Assembly (NCBI GenBank): GCA_937910665.1
Contig: CALEPR010000108.1
Location: 33,240 to 97,239, forward strand
Source of the DNA: an uncultured Selenomonadales bacterium
Lineage (GTDB): Bacteria > Bacillota > Negativicutes > Selenomonadales > Selenomonadaceae
Direction of reading: 5' to 3'
DNA: 64,000 bases
Shown in pieces: positions 1 to 7,547 of the stretch. How positions within the stretch are numbered: the first letter of the stretch is position 1; the number at the start of each line of letters is the position of its first letter. Made by a program: the position numbers and the translations under genes. Under the pieces are notes generated by a model. The model worked only from the letters and a program-made list of their open reading frames with translations, was not told the DNA's origin and ran no database searches.

Positions 1-78
1 CACAAGTTCTAGGGATGAGCGATAAGAGTTTTCTTTTTCCTTAACCCTATTCCCTGAAGCTGTGAATACAGCTTCTTA
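1..78. repeat. composite palindromic repeat, copy 1 (left end cut by window)
   Basis: The right tip is a perfect hairpin, GAAGCTGT-gaat-ACAGCTTC (56-75). Before it lies TTAACCCTATTCCCT, which pairs imperfectly with TAGGGAT and AAGAG words near the start. The left tip begins with CACAAGTT, the second half of the left hairpin seen whole in the copy at 11684-11768. It sits just upstream of dusB. No coding potential is apparent. Confidence 0.75.
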
Positions 79-156
79 GATTTTAAAAATTTTTTTCTTG
101 TATTCCGATTTTGCGTCGCGTTGTCTGATGATTTAGGTTGAGGGGAGAAAAATTTT

Positions 157-1137
157 TTGACAGTCGAAGAAATTTTTAGAACGCCAATTTTTTTGGCACC
201 GATGGCAGGCGTAACAGATGCGGCTTTCAGAATAATTGTTCGCGAACTTGCGGAGGAAAAAAATTTGCTGATGTTTTCCGAAATGGTCAGCGCGAACGGA
301 ATCCATTACAAAAATGAAAAAACTTTTGAAATGTTAAAGTCGGTCGAGGAAGAAAGACCTGTTGCAATTCAAATTTTCGGCTCAGATCCAAAAATTTGCG
401 CGGAGGCGGCGGGCGTTGTCGAAAAATTTTCTTCGGCGGCTGTTTTAGATTTTAATTTAGGTTGTCCCGCACCAAAAATTACAAAGAACGGCGAAGGCTC
501 TGCTTTAATGAAAAATTCTAAACTTGTTGGGGAAATTTTATCTGCCGTCAAAAAAAATATTTCAATTCCTCTCAGCGTGAAAATTCGGCTCGGCTGGGAC
601 GAAGAAAATTTAAATGCCGTCGAAATTGCGAAAGTTGCGGAAAGTTCCGGCGTGGATTTTATTGCGGTTCACGGGAGGAGCAGACAACAATTTTATTCAG
701 GCGCGGCAAATTGGGAAGAAATTGCGAAGGTCAAAGCCGCCGTGAAAATTCCCGTCATAGCTAATGGAGATGTTCGTGACTTTGAAAGTTTCGATAAAAT
801 TTTACAGATCACAAAAGCCGACGGCGTGATGATTGGTCGCGGCTGTCAAGGAAATCCTTGGCTGATAAAAAATTTGCTAACATATTTCAAGACAGGCAAA
901 AAAAATTCTCCACCGACTTTGGCAGAGCGAGTAAAAATTATGCGCCGACATTTTGAAAAACTTATCGAGTTCAAAGGCGAAGGAGTCGCCGTCCGCGAAA
1001 TGCGAAAACATGCCGCTTGGTACTCGAAAGGTTTGAAAGGCGGCGCGGAACTCAGAAATAATTTCAATCGCGCGGAAAATCCTGAGGATTTTTTCAAAAT
1101 TCTTGCTGAATTGGAAAATTTTTCAGATCAAATTTAA
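157..1137 (+). CDS. dusB: tRNA-dihydrouridine synthase (DusB family)
   Basis: This FMN-dependent enzyme reduces uridines in the tRNA D-loop to dihydrouridine. The 326-residue product has the family hallmarks in order: APMAGVTD near residue 14, the catalytic cysteine in NLGCPAPKITKNGEG (C103), IANGDVRD around 200 and the phosphate-binding GVMIGRGCQGNPW around 225. The length is normal for DusB. The start is a TTG preceded by GAGGGGAG about nine bases upstream, and no better start precedes the family motif. The gene is convergent with the HAD phosphatase and the two coding regions overlap by 15 bases at their 3' ends. A composite repeat lies directly upstream. Confidence 0.95.
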   Translation: MTVEEIFRTPIFLAPMAGVTDAAFRIIVRELAEEKNLLMFSEMVSANGIHYKNEKTFEMLKSVEEERPVAIQIFGSDPKICAEAAGVVEKFSSAAVLDFNLGCPAPKITKNGEGSALMKNSKLVGEILSAVKKNISIPLSVKIRLGWDEENLNAVEIAKVAESSGVDFIAVHGRSRQQFYSGAANWEEIAKVKAAVKIPVIANGDVRDFESFDKILQITKADGVMIGRGCQGNPWLIKNLLTYFKTGKKNSPPTLAERVKIMRRHFEKLIEFKGEGVAVREMRKHAAWYSKGLKGGAELRNNFNRAENPEDFFKILAELENFSDQI

Positions 1138-1959
1138 TTTTTTAAATGCGTTGTAAATTCCGTCGTCCTCAACCGCATCGGTCACGAAGTCAGCCATAGC
1201 TTTTATTTCTTCGCCGCCACTGCCGACAGCAATTCCGACTTCGCAATATTCAAGCATGGGAATATCAATTTTTGCGTCGCCGAAAGCGATTGTATCTTTT
1301 TTGTCTGCGCCGAGATATTTCAGCAGAACTTCTATAGCGTGTGCTTTTGTAATGTCTTTAACTCCAACGTCGCCGAAAAGAGCAGTCTCTCCCGCGCCTC
1401 CCCAAGTTCCGACTTTTAAATTTGGAAATTCTTTCACAGCGTCGAGATAATCTTGATAACTTTCCAAAATAAAACTTACTTTGTTGAGGTCGTCGCGAAA
1501 TAAATTTTTTTCGCCAAAAATCATATCGGGAAAACCTTCGCGCACTGTAATTTTTTTTGCGCCGGGTTTATTTTTTCGCGCCGCATACTCCTGCATGACA
1601 GGTTCGCCGCGCGTTTCAAAATTTTCACTGGCGAAAAGTCCGGCATTGCTCTCCAAATAAAATTCAAGTTTGCGACTGTGCAACCAATCGACAATATGTT
1701 TTGCTTCCTCGAAGGGAATAACTTGGTGCATGATAACTTTTCCGTCCGACTCGACATAGCTGCCGTTGCCGCCGATCATTCCGTCCAATCCTATGTCCCA
1801 GATATAATCGTAAACTTCTGCGCGACTTCTGCCCGTGCTGATATAAACTTTGTGACCATTTTTCCGCGCCGAACGAATTGCTTCAGTTGCGCTCGGCGGT
1901 AAAATATTTTCATAAGACAACAAAGTTCCGTCCACATCAATGAAAATAATTTTTGCCAT
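1123..1959 (-). CDS. HAD-superfamily Cof-type phosphatase
   Basis: This is probably a cytosolic sugar-phosphate or cofactor phosphatase of the Cof/YidA group. Residues 8-12 (DVDGT) hold the nucleophile and acid aspartates of motif I. YISTGRS near residue 40 is motif II, and the late FGDAKIDIPML is motif IV, binding magnesium. The large middle section (about 85-190) matches the C2-type cap of this subfamily. The ATG is preceded by GGAGGAG at good spacing. The substrate cannot be told from the sequence. It overlaps the end of dusB by 15 bases on the opposite strand. Confidence 0.88.
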   Translation of the reverse strand: MAKIIFIDVDGTLLSYENILPPSATEAIRSARKNGHKVYISTGRSRAEVYDYIWDIGLDGMIGGNGSYVESDGKVIMHQVIPFEEAKHIVDWLHSRKLEFYLESNAGLFASENFETRGEPVMQEYAARKNKPGAKKITVREGFPDMIFGEKNLFRDDLNKVSFILESYQDYLDAVKEFPNLKVGTWGGAGETALFGDVGVKDITKAHAIEVLLKYLGADKKDTIAFGDAKIDIPMLEYCEVGIAVGSGGEEIKAMADFVTDAVEDDGIYNAFKKLNLI

Positions 1960-1982
1960 AATTTTTTCTCCTCCACTTTCGA

Positions 1983-2009
1983 TAAATCAGAAAAAATTTT
2001 TCCGATAAT
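1983..2009 (+). promoter_or_regulatory. candidate sigma-28 (sigma-D/FliA) promoter
   Basis: TAAA (1983-1986), a 15-base spacer, then CCGATAAT (2002-2009) matches the flagellar sigma-28 pattern TAAA-N15-GCCGATAA closely. It points toward flbD, about 200 bases downstream. The spacer is A/T-rich, a common background word here, so chance is possible. Confidence 0.35.
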
Positions 2010-2212
2010 TGACAGCATGAACTTGATCGTTACAAAATATTTCAACAAGAATATTACATTTCAACAATATTACATTTTTGAAATGAACAACGCAATATAA
2101 AAATTTTTTTCTTGACGTTTCGCCTCAACAATGTAAAAATAAAGGAGTTTATAATATCGCGGCGAATATAGCGTTGTGAAATTATCTTTCAAAGCAAAAA
2201 GGGGTGTTAGCG

Positions 2213-2410
2213 ATGATAGAATTGACAAGATTTAATTCAGAATCCAAAAAAATGGGGAAGTTTATCCTCAACGCAGATCATATCCAAACGATTGAGGAAA
2301 CCCCCGATACAGTTATTACGTTGATGAATGAGAAAAAAATGATCGTCGAAGAACCGGCGGAAGAAATTGTGCGCCGCGTTGTAAAGTACCGCCGCGCTTT
2401 GTTGAAGTAA
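2213..2410 (+). CDS. flbD: flagellar protein FlbD/SwrD
   Basis: This small cytosolic protein (65 residues) opens the flagellar operon. The N-terminus MIELTRFN, the central ILNADHIQTIEETPDTVITL and the ending VRRVVKYRRALL match the short FlbD/SwrD family. In Bacillus SwrD raises flagellar power through the stator. The ATG at 2213 lies seven to eight bases after AAGGGGTG. An in-frame GTG at 2204 falls inside that ribosome site and was discarded. fliL follows after 27 bases. motA and motB, often found next to it, are absent here. Confidence 0.88.
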   Translation: MIELTRFNSESKKMGKFILNADHIQTIEETPDTVITLMNEKKMIVEEPAEEIVRRVVKYRRALLK

Positions 2411-2437
2411 TTAAAAAATGGAGGGAGATTAAAAATT

Positions 2438-2953
2438 ATGGCTGATGACGAGAAAGATGTTGAATCTACTCCCGAACCCAAAAAGAAGTCGCCGATAATT
2501 TTAATTGTTGTCTTGGTGATTGTAGGTTTGGCACTGGCGGCGGGAATTTCCATTTTCGTCACGACTAAAATTATGGCAGACGCAACCGTTGATGACAGCG
2601 GCGAAGGTCGTCACCATGACGCAGGCGTTTTCATCAAACTCGGTGATCCGAAAGAAGGAATTTTAGTCAACGTCGGTGGACCGCGTGCAGGGAAGTATTT
2701 GAAAGCCGGAATTGTTTTGGAAATGAATCCCGGCAAAAAATCTGTAATGAATGAGGAAACAAAAGCTCTTCACCCCGATGCGCAAGTAAAAATTGATGAC
2801 ATTGTTACTCAATATTTGCGTTCGGTTAAAATTGAGGATCTTGATGCGGGAAATCAAGATGAACTCAAAAAGCAACTGAAGGATGCGCTTAACGCCGAAC
2901 TCGGTTCAGGCGCAGTTTACGATATTTACGTTACAAGTTTTCTGTTGCAGTAA
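2438..2953 (+). CDS. fliL: flagellar basal body-associated protein FliL
   Basis: FliL is a single-pass inner-membrane protein that surrounds the stator at the basal body and supports torque. The product has a short acidic/lysine cytoplasmic tail (1-20), one hydrophobic helix (about 21-45) and a periplasmic domain. That domain contains the FliL pattern of a beta strand (YLKAGIVLEM), conserved acidic residues and a C-terminal VYDIYVTSFLLQ. A GGAGGGAG site precedes the ATG. It sits between flbD and fliM, the usual order. The 109 bases after it hold a small imperfect palindrome. Confidence 0.93.
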   Translation: MADDEKDVESTPEPKKKSPIILIVVLVIVGLALAAGISIFVTTKIMADATVDDSGEGRHHDAGVFIKLGDPKEGILVNVGGPRAGKYLKAGIVLEMNPGKKSVMNEETKALHPDAQVKIDDIVTQYLRSVKIEDLDAGNQDELKKQLKDALNAELGSGAVYDIYVTSFLLQ

Positions 2954-2978
2954 TTGTTGAAATTTAGTGTACAGGTGA

Positions 2979-3027
2979 GAGCGGACGAGGAATAGTTTTT
3001 CACTGTCCACTGTTTACTATCCGCTAA
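2979..3027. repeat. imperfect palindrome between fliL and fliM
   Basis: GCGGA...TCCGC and ATAGT...ACTAT form nested inverted arms around a repeated CACTGTCCACTGTTTAC stretch with a seven-base period. It resembles the heptamer-built palindromes elsewhere in the window. It lies inside the operon and leaves the fliM ribosome site intact. Confidence 0.5.
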
Positions 3028-3062
3028 AAAAACTTTCGGCGCGAATTTAGGGGGGAAAAATT

Positions 3063-4073
3063 TTGCCGGGTGATGTACTGTCTCAGGCTGAGATAGATGC
3101 GCTGTTAGCCGGAGTTATGAGCGGCGACGTTGATGCCGATACGATGAAACAAGATTCGGACGGCAAAAAAGTCAAAGTTTATGACTTCAAACGACCTGAT
3201 AAATTTTCCAAAGATCAGATCCGAACGCTTTATATGTTGCATGAAAGTTTTGCCAGACTTCTGAACACTTATTTAAGTACGCACTTGCGGACGTTGGTAA
3301 ATGTCGATGTTGCCTCCGTCGAACAGCTTACTTATCAAGAATTTGTTCAGTCTATGGCTAATCCCAGCGTCATAAGTGTGCTTGGTGTTCCGCCGCTGAA
3401 AGGAAATATTATCCTTGAGGTTGGCACGGAAATTGCATTTGCTTTTATAGATCGCGTTTTCGGCGGCGATGGGAATACAGCTATGAAAACGCGCGTTTTG
3501 ACTGAAATTGAAGATGCGGTTATGCGTCGCTTTGTCAATACAGCGATGACACACTTCAAGGAGGCGTGGGCAAATGTCGCGACGATAAATCCATTTCTGG
3601 AAACGACGGAATCTAATCCGCAGTTCACGCAAATTGTTCCGCCGTCAGATATGGTTGTCATTGTCACGATACAAATGAAAGTCGGAGAAATTGAAGGTAT
3701 GATGAATATCTGTATTCCATACCTTGTACTTGAACCGATTATGTCGAAGTTGACGACAACTTTCTGGGTCGCGTCCTCAATTTCAAAAGATGATACTGAA
3801 GATCAAGTTGCACTTATTCAAGCGAAGTTGGATAAAACGCTTGTGCCTTTTGTCGTCGAGGTCGGGCAAGTTCAAATTTCCATTCGCGAATTTTTGACTT
3901 TAGGTTTCGGCGATGTTTTGCAACTCGGCACAAAAGTCAAGGAAGATTTTAAGTGCAGGATTGGAAAGAATACAAAATTTTTATGTCGACCCGGTACTTC
4001 GGGTAAAAAAATGGCAGTCCAGATAACACAAATTGTTGAACCGGAAGGAGATGAGGAAACCGATGAGCGATGA
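3063..4073 (+). CDS. fliM: flagellar motor switch protein FliM
   Basis: FliM forms the C-ring of the motor and binds phosphorylated CheY to switch rotation. The N-terminus carries the CheY-binding signature LSQAEIDALLAG (residues 5-16). The middle CheC-like domain contains the GGDG segment (FGGDGNTAM) and the C-terminus is a SpoA/surface domain (about 250-325). The 336-residue length is normal. The start is TTG, seven to eight bases after a run of six G residues; no ATG is better placed. The 3' end overlaps the start of fliY by 11 bases, suggesting translational coupling. Confidence 0.96.
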   Translation: MPGDVLSQAEIDALLAGVMSGDVDADTMKQDSDGKKVKVYDFKRPDKFSKDQIRTLYMLHESFARLLNTYLSTHLRTLVNVDVASVEQLTYQEFVQSMANPSVISVLGVPPLKGNIILEVGTEIAFAFIDRVFGGDGNTAMKTRVLTEIEDAVMRRFVNTAMTHFKEAWANVATINPFLETTESNPQFTQIVPPSDMVVIVTIQMKVGEIEGMMNICIPYLVLEPIMSKLTTTFWVASSISKDDTEDQVALIQAKLDKTLVPFVVEVGQVQISIREFLTLGFGDVLQLGTKVKEDFKCRIGKNTKFLCRPGTSGKKMAVQITQIVEPEGDEETDER

Positions 4074-5364
4074 TATGATTTCACAAGAAGAAATTGATGC
4101 GCTGTTGGCAGGCGGAGCAACCGGAGACTCAGGCGGAGGCGACGATTCGTCTTCAGCTGATGCCGGCGGCGGTGATTCACCTCCTTCGGGACAAAATCTT
4201 GACGATGTTATTTCCGACATTGAGAAAGATGCTCTCGGCGAAATTGGAAATATTTCAATGGGAAGCGCGGCGACTACACTTTCAACTTTGCTCGGTCATA
4301 AAGTTTCGATTAACACTCCCACAGTCACTGTGGCGACGATGAGCATTATTCAGGAACATTATCCGCTGCCTTACCTTGTTGTTGAAGTCGGTTACACTGT
4401 CGGTATCGACGGAAATAATGTCCTCGCGATTCAGGCAAGTGATGCGGCGATTATCGCTGACTTGATGATGGGCGGCGACGGAACTAATCCCGACACCAAT
4501 TTAAGTGAGATTCACATGAGTGCGGTCGGCGAATCAATGAACCAGATGATGGGCGCAGTTGCAACCAGTCTGTCAACGATGTTCAATAAAAAAATTGATA
4601 TTTCGCCGCCTGTTGTTAATTTGGTCGACTTAGGCAAGGAAGAAATTGTCACGGAGATGGTGAAGAATACTGATCCGATTGTCAGAATTTCTTTCAAAAT
4701 GGAAGTCGACGGACTTATTGACAGCGAAATTATGCAAATTTTGCCTGTCAATGTCGCTAAGGAAATGGTCAGTTTCTTAATGGGAGGAGGAGCAGAAGAA
4801 GCCGCCGCCCCCGCACCTGAAACTGCGCCGCCACCTTCAGCACCGCCGCCGCCACCTCCACAACCTGCGGCTGCACCTCCACCGCCGTCACCTGCGCCCC
4901 AGCAACAGTACGCTGCGCCGCCTCCGCAACAACAATATGCGCCTCCTCCACAGCAACAATATGCAGCCCCGCCACCTCAATATGCGGCACCGCCGCCAGG
5001 TTATGGATATGGAGCACCACAAATGCAACCAAATGTAGTAACAAATATGCCGGTATCGCCCGCGCAATTTATGCCTTTGTCAATGGAACCTGTTCAAGTC
5101 AACGAAGCAAATATTGGACTAATTTTGGACGTTCCGTTGCAAGTCACAGTCGAACTCGGAAGAACCAAAAAGTCTATCAAGGAAGTTTTGGAACTTTCAA
5201 ACGGCTCGATTGTCGAACTTGACAAGTTAGCCGGCGAACCTGTAGAAATTCAAGTCAACGGACATTTCTTAGCGAAAGGCGAAGTTGTTGTTATCGACGA
5301 AAACTTTGGCGTTCGCATAACTGAAATTGCAAGTCCGTCAGAACGCGCCGCAAGGCTAGCATAA
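4063..5364 (+). CDS. fliY: flagellar motor switch phosphatase FliY
   Basis: FliY replaces FliN in many Firmicutes and also dephosphorylates CheY-P. The N-terminus repeats the FliM-like CheY-binding motif ISQEEIDALLAGG. Two CheC-type active sites are visible, GEIGNISMGSA and GESMNQMMGA. A C-terminal FliN/SpoA domain (about 340-425) ends the protein. Between them is an unusual Pro/Gln/Tyr/Ala linker of about 85 residues built of PPPQQQYA-like units. The ATG at 4063 is preceded by GGAAGGAGATGAGG and overlaps fliM by 11 bases; the longer in-frame extension upstream is just fliM in another frame. Confidence 0.95.
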   Translation: MSDDMISQEEIDALLAGGATGDSGGGDDSSSADAGGGDSPPSGQNLDDVISDIEKDALGEIGNISMGSAATTLSTLLGHKVSINTPTVTVATMSIIQEHYPLPYLVVEVGYTVGIDGNNVLAIQASDAAIIADLMMGGDGTNPDTNLSEIHMSAVGESMNQMMGAVATSLSTMFNKKIDISPPVVNLVDLGKEEIVTEMVKNTDPIVRISFKMEVDGLIDSEIMQILPVNVAKEMVSFLMGGGAEEAAAPAPETAPPPSAPPPPPPQPAAAPPPPSPAPQQQYAAPPPQQQYAPPPQQQYAAPPPQYAAPPPGYGYGAPQMQPNVVTNMPVSPAQFMPLSMEPVQVNEANIGLILDVPLQVTVELGRTKKSIKEVLELSNGSIVELDKLAGEPVEIQVNGHFLAKGEVVVIDENFGVRITEIASPSERAARLA

Positions 5365-5421
5365 TTAGGAATGAGGAATGAGGAATTAAATTCCTAACTC
5401 CTAACTCCTAACTCCTAATTA
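5365..5421. repeat. heptamer-built palindrome after fliY
   Basis: The left arm is TTAGGAATGAGGAATGAGGAATT and the right arm TTCCTAACTCCTAACTCCTAACTCCTAATTA, both with a seven-base period. Together they can form one long hairpin. It begins directly after the fliY stop codon and ends before the cheY promoter. Confidence 0.8.
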
Positions 5422-5432
5422 AATAAAAGTTC

Positions 5433-5461
5433 TTGCCGATTTTAAATATATCGGTTATAAT
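5433..5461 (+). promoter_or_regulatory. sigma-A-type promoter upstream of cheY
   Basis: TTGCCG (5433-5438), a 17-base spacer and a perfect TATAAT (5456-5461). It would start an internal transcript covering cheY and the export genes. Confidence 0.65.
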
Positions 5462-5524
5462 TGCGAAAAGCATTTGAAGTGAGTATGAAAGTTTTCAGAT
5501 TAAATGTATGAGGAGAGATGAATT

Positions 5525-5887
5525 ATGGCAACACGAGTGTTAGTCGTTGACGATGCGGCGTTTATGAGAATGATGGTCAAAGATATTTTGTCCAAAAACG
5601 GTTACGAAGTTGTCGGTGAAGCCGAGAACGGCATGAAGGCTGTTGAGAAATACAACGAGTTGCACCCGGATTTGACAACGATGGATATTACTATGCCGGA
5701 GATGGATGGAATTTCTGCTGTTAAGGCTATCAAAAAAATTGATCCTAATGCAAAAATTGTTATGTGCAGTGCTATGGGGCAACAAGCAATGGTTATCGAG
5801 GCAATTCAAGCCGGAGCTCGTGACTTTATTGTTAAGCCGTTCCAAGCAGATCGTGTGCTTGAGGCAGTGCGTAAAGCTGTCGGCTGA
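5525..5887 (+). CDS. cheY: chemotaxis response regulator CheY
   Basis: This is a single-domain receiver of 120 residues with no output domain. The acidic pocket D9-D10, the phosphoacceptor D54 (TTMDITMPEMDG), the switch serine S82 (MCSAMGQ) and lysine K104 (FIVKPFQ) are all in place. Its position between fliY and fliO marks it as the CheY that binds FliM and FliY. A GGAGAG site precedes the ATG. The stop codon overlaps the fliO start by one base. Confidence 0.96.
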   Translation: MATRVLVVDDAAFMRMMVKDILSKNGYEVVGEAENGMKAVEKYNELHPDLTTMDITMPEMDGISAVKAIKKIDPNAKIVMCSAMGQQAMVIEAIQAGARDFIVKPFQADRVLEAVRKAVG

Positions 5888-6402
5888 TGAATCGAATAAT
5901 TAAAATCTGCCTGCCGATTGTTTTTTTGTCTTTGTGCGTTGTTTTGATTTTCAACTGTAATGTTGTCGGAGCTGCCGGAGGATATTTGTCGGAATATGAA
6001 AATGTTAATCCGCAACCGACGACAGTTTCATGGTGGTCAACGCTTGCTTATCTCGCAAGTCTGCTTGCTGTCTTTGCAGTTGTCGTTGTTATGGCGTATT
6101 TTGCAGCTAAGTTCATCGGCGGGCGTTTTAATTCTGCACGAATGGCTGCAGGCGGCGGAAAGATTTTAGAAAATTTACCGTTGGGACCTAATCGCTCTGT
6201 CTGCATCGTTGAAATGGCAGGCAGAGTATTTTTGTTAGGCGTGACTGACGGCGGAATAAATTTGCTTGGCGAAATAACTGACAATGATATGATTGAACAT
6301 TTGCATGAGCAAAGTTTAGCCGCGAGCGACATTTTCTATCAAGATTTCGGATCAGTTTCGGACTTGGTGAAAAAAATTCCGCCGCTCTTCAAAAAAAAGT
6401 AG
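5887..6402 (+). CDS. fliO: flagellar biosynthesis protein FliO
   Basis: FliO is a membrane chaperone for assembly of the FliP ring of the flagellar type III export gate. The product has an N-terminal signal-like hydrophobic stretch (about 4-30), a second membrane helix (about 50-73) and a cytoplasmic FliO domain with LPLGPNRSVCIVEMAGRVFL and LLGEITDND. Length (171) and place before fliP fit. The start ATG overlaps the cheY stop by one base (ATGA-type coupling). The C-terminus ends in a lysine cluster. Confidence 0.9.
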   Translation: MNRIIKICLPIVFLSLCVVLIFNCNVVGAAGGYLSEYENVNPQPTTVSWWSTLAYLASLLAVFAVVVVMAYFAAKFIGGRFNSARMAAGGGKILENLPLGPNRSVCIVEMAGRVFLLGVTDGGINLLGEITDNDMIEHLHEQSLAASDIFYQDFGSVSDLVKKIPPLFKKK

Positions 6403-6461
6403 ATGGGCAGATTAGTAGATGAGTAGCAATTACGCATTACGCATTTCGCATTTCGCATTAA
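6403..6461. repeat. heptamer repeat overlapping the fliP start
   Basis: Repeats of a seven-base unit (AATTACGC, ATTACGC, ATTTCGC, ATTTCGC) follow AGATGGGCAGATTAGTAGATGAG. The stretch begins right after the fliO stop codon and runs into the first 14 codons of fliP. It resembles the ATTACGC array inside mfd. Confidence 0.7.
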
Positions 6462-7186
6462 ATATACTGCTGTTGCTGTTAATTTTTTCAAACATAGCGG
6501 ATGCTGCGCCGCTGATTCCAAGCATAAATGTTGAAGTCGGCACGGCTGAAAATCCTCAGGAAGTTGCAACGACTCTGGAGATAATGGCAGTCTTGACCAT
6601 TGTAACCATTGCGCCGGGATTTTTGATAATGACAACGGCATTTATTCGCGTGGTCGTCGTCATAGGATTTTTAAAAAATGCGCTCGGAACTCAGACAGTT
6701 CCTTCCAACCAAGTTATACTCGGCTTGGCTTTGTTTTTAACTTTTTACATTATGGCACCTTATTGGAGTCAGGCAAATGACAATGGCATACAGCCCTATC
6801 TGAATGGACAAATTTCAGTTGAGGAAGCGATAGACAATACTCTTGAACCTGTCCGAGAATTTATGTTCAGGCAGACGCGAGAGTCGGATTTGGCACTTTT
6901 TGTAAATTTGTCGGAGGCTGAAAGACCGAACACGCAGGAGGACGTTTCAACTTTTGTTTTAATTCCTGCCTTTATGATTAGCGAATTGAAAACGGCATTT
7001 CAAATCGGCTTTATGATTTATATTCCTTTCATCGTGATTGATATGATCGTTGCGACAACTTTGATGTCAATGGGTATGATGATGTTGCCGCCGGTTATGA
7101 TTTCCCTGCCGTTCAAGATACTTTTGTTTGTTATGGTAGACGGCTGGCATTTGCTGGTAAATTCTATAATTGTAAGTTTTAAATGA
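6419..7186 (+). CDS. fliP: flagellar export gate protein FliP
   Basis: FliP forms the core ring of the flagellar type III secretion gate. After a signal sequence ending near ADAAP, the mature part has four hydrophobic helices and the family signatures FIRVVVVIGFLKNALGTQTVPSNQV and FIPFIVIDMIVATTLMSMGM (read in shorter pieces: RVVVVIGFLKNALGTQ and PFIVIDMIVATTLMSMG). Length 255 is normal. The first 14 codons are encoded by an ATTACGC/ATTTCGC repeat, so the signal peptide head is repeat-derived. No strong ribosome site precedes the ATG. Confidence 0.94.
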   Translation: MSSNYALRISHFALNILLLLLIFSNIADAAPLIPSINVEVGTAENPQEVATTLEIMAVLTIVTIAPGFLIMTTAFIRVVVVIGFLKNALGTQTVPSNQVILGLALFLTFYIMAPYWSQANDNGIQPYLNGQISVEEAIDNTLEPVREFMFRQTRESDLALFVNLSEAERPNTQEDVSTFVLIPAFMISELKTAFQIGFMIYIPFIVIDMIVATTLMSMGMMMLPPVMISLPFKILLFVMVDGWHLLVNSIIVSFK

Positions 7187-7238
7187 ATTAGGAATTAGAT
7201 TTTCATTCCTAACTCCTCATTCCTAATTTCTAACTAAT
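7187..7238. repeat. heptamer-built palindrome between fliP and fliQ
   Basis: The left arm ATTAGGAATTAGA pairs with the right arm ATTCCTAACTCCTCATTCCTAATTTCTAACTAAT (shown here as one inverted unit). It starts at the fliP stop codon and ends before the fliQ ribosome site GAAGGGAG. Confidence 0.75.
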
Positions 7239-7262
7239 TTGTCCCGAAGGGAGAAAATTTAA

Positions 7263-7532
7263 GTGTCCGGAGATATAGTAATTCAAATTGGACAAGAGGC
7301 TTTAATAGTTGTGTTGGTAATTTGTGCACCGATGCTTGGATTTGGATTGTCGGTCGGTTTGTTGGTTAGTGTATTTCAGGCGACGACTTCAATTCAAGAA
7401 CAGACTTTGGCATTCATTCCAAAAATTATTGCTGTCTTTGTCGCGGTTTTAATTTTCGGACCTTGGATGCTCAGTTTGATAACGCAATTTTGTACAGGAA
7501 TTATTGTAAATATTCCAAGCAGAATCGGTTAG
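7263..7532 (+). CDS. fliQ: flagellar export gate protein FliQ
   Basis: FliQ is an 89-residue, two-helix component of the flagellar export gate. The hydrophobic helices (about 15-40 and 52-75) and the motif GLSVGLLVSVFQATTSIQEQ, followed by TLAFIPKI, are diagnostic. The start is GTG after GAAGGGAGAAAA. It is separated from fliP by a repeat palindrome but followed closely by fliR (15 bases). Confidence 0.95.
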   Translation: MSGDIVIQIGQEALIVVLVICAPMLGFGLSVGLLVSVFQATTSIQEQTLAFIPKIIAVFVAVLIFGPWMLSLITQFCTGIIVNIPSRIG

Positions 7533-7547
7533 GCGGAGAAAAATTCT

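Noticed and set aside
4769..5044. Open frame antisense to the FliY linker
   Set aside because: It is a reflection of the Pro/Gln codon bias, with Leu/Val/His-rich translation and no ribosome site.
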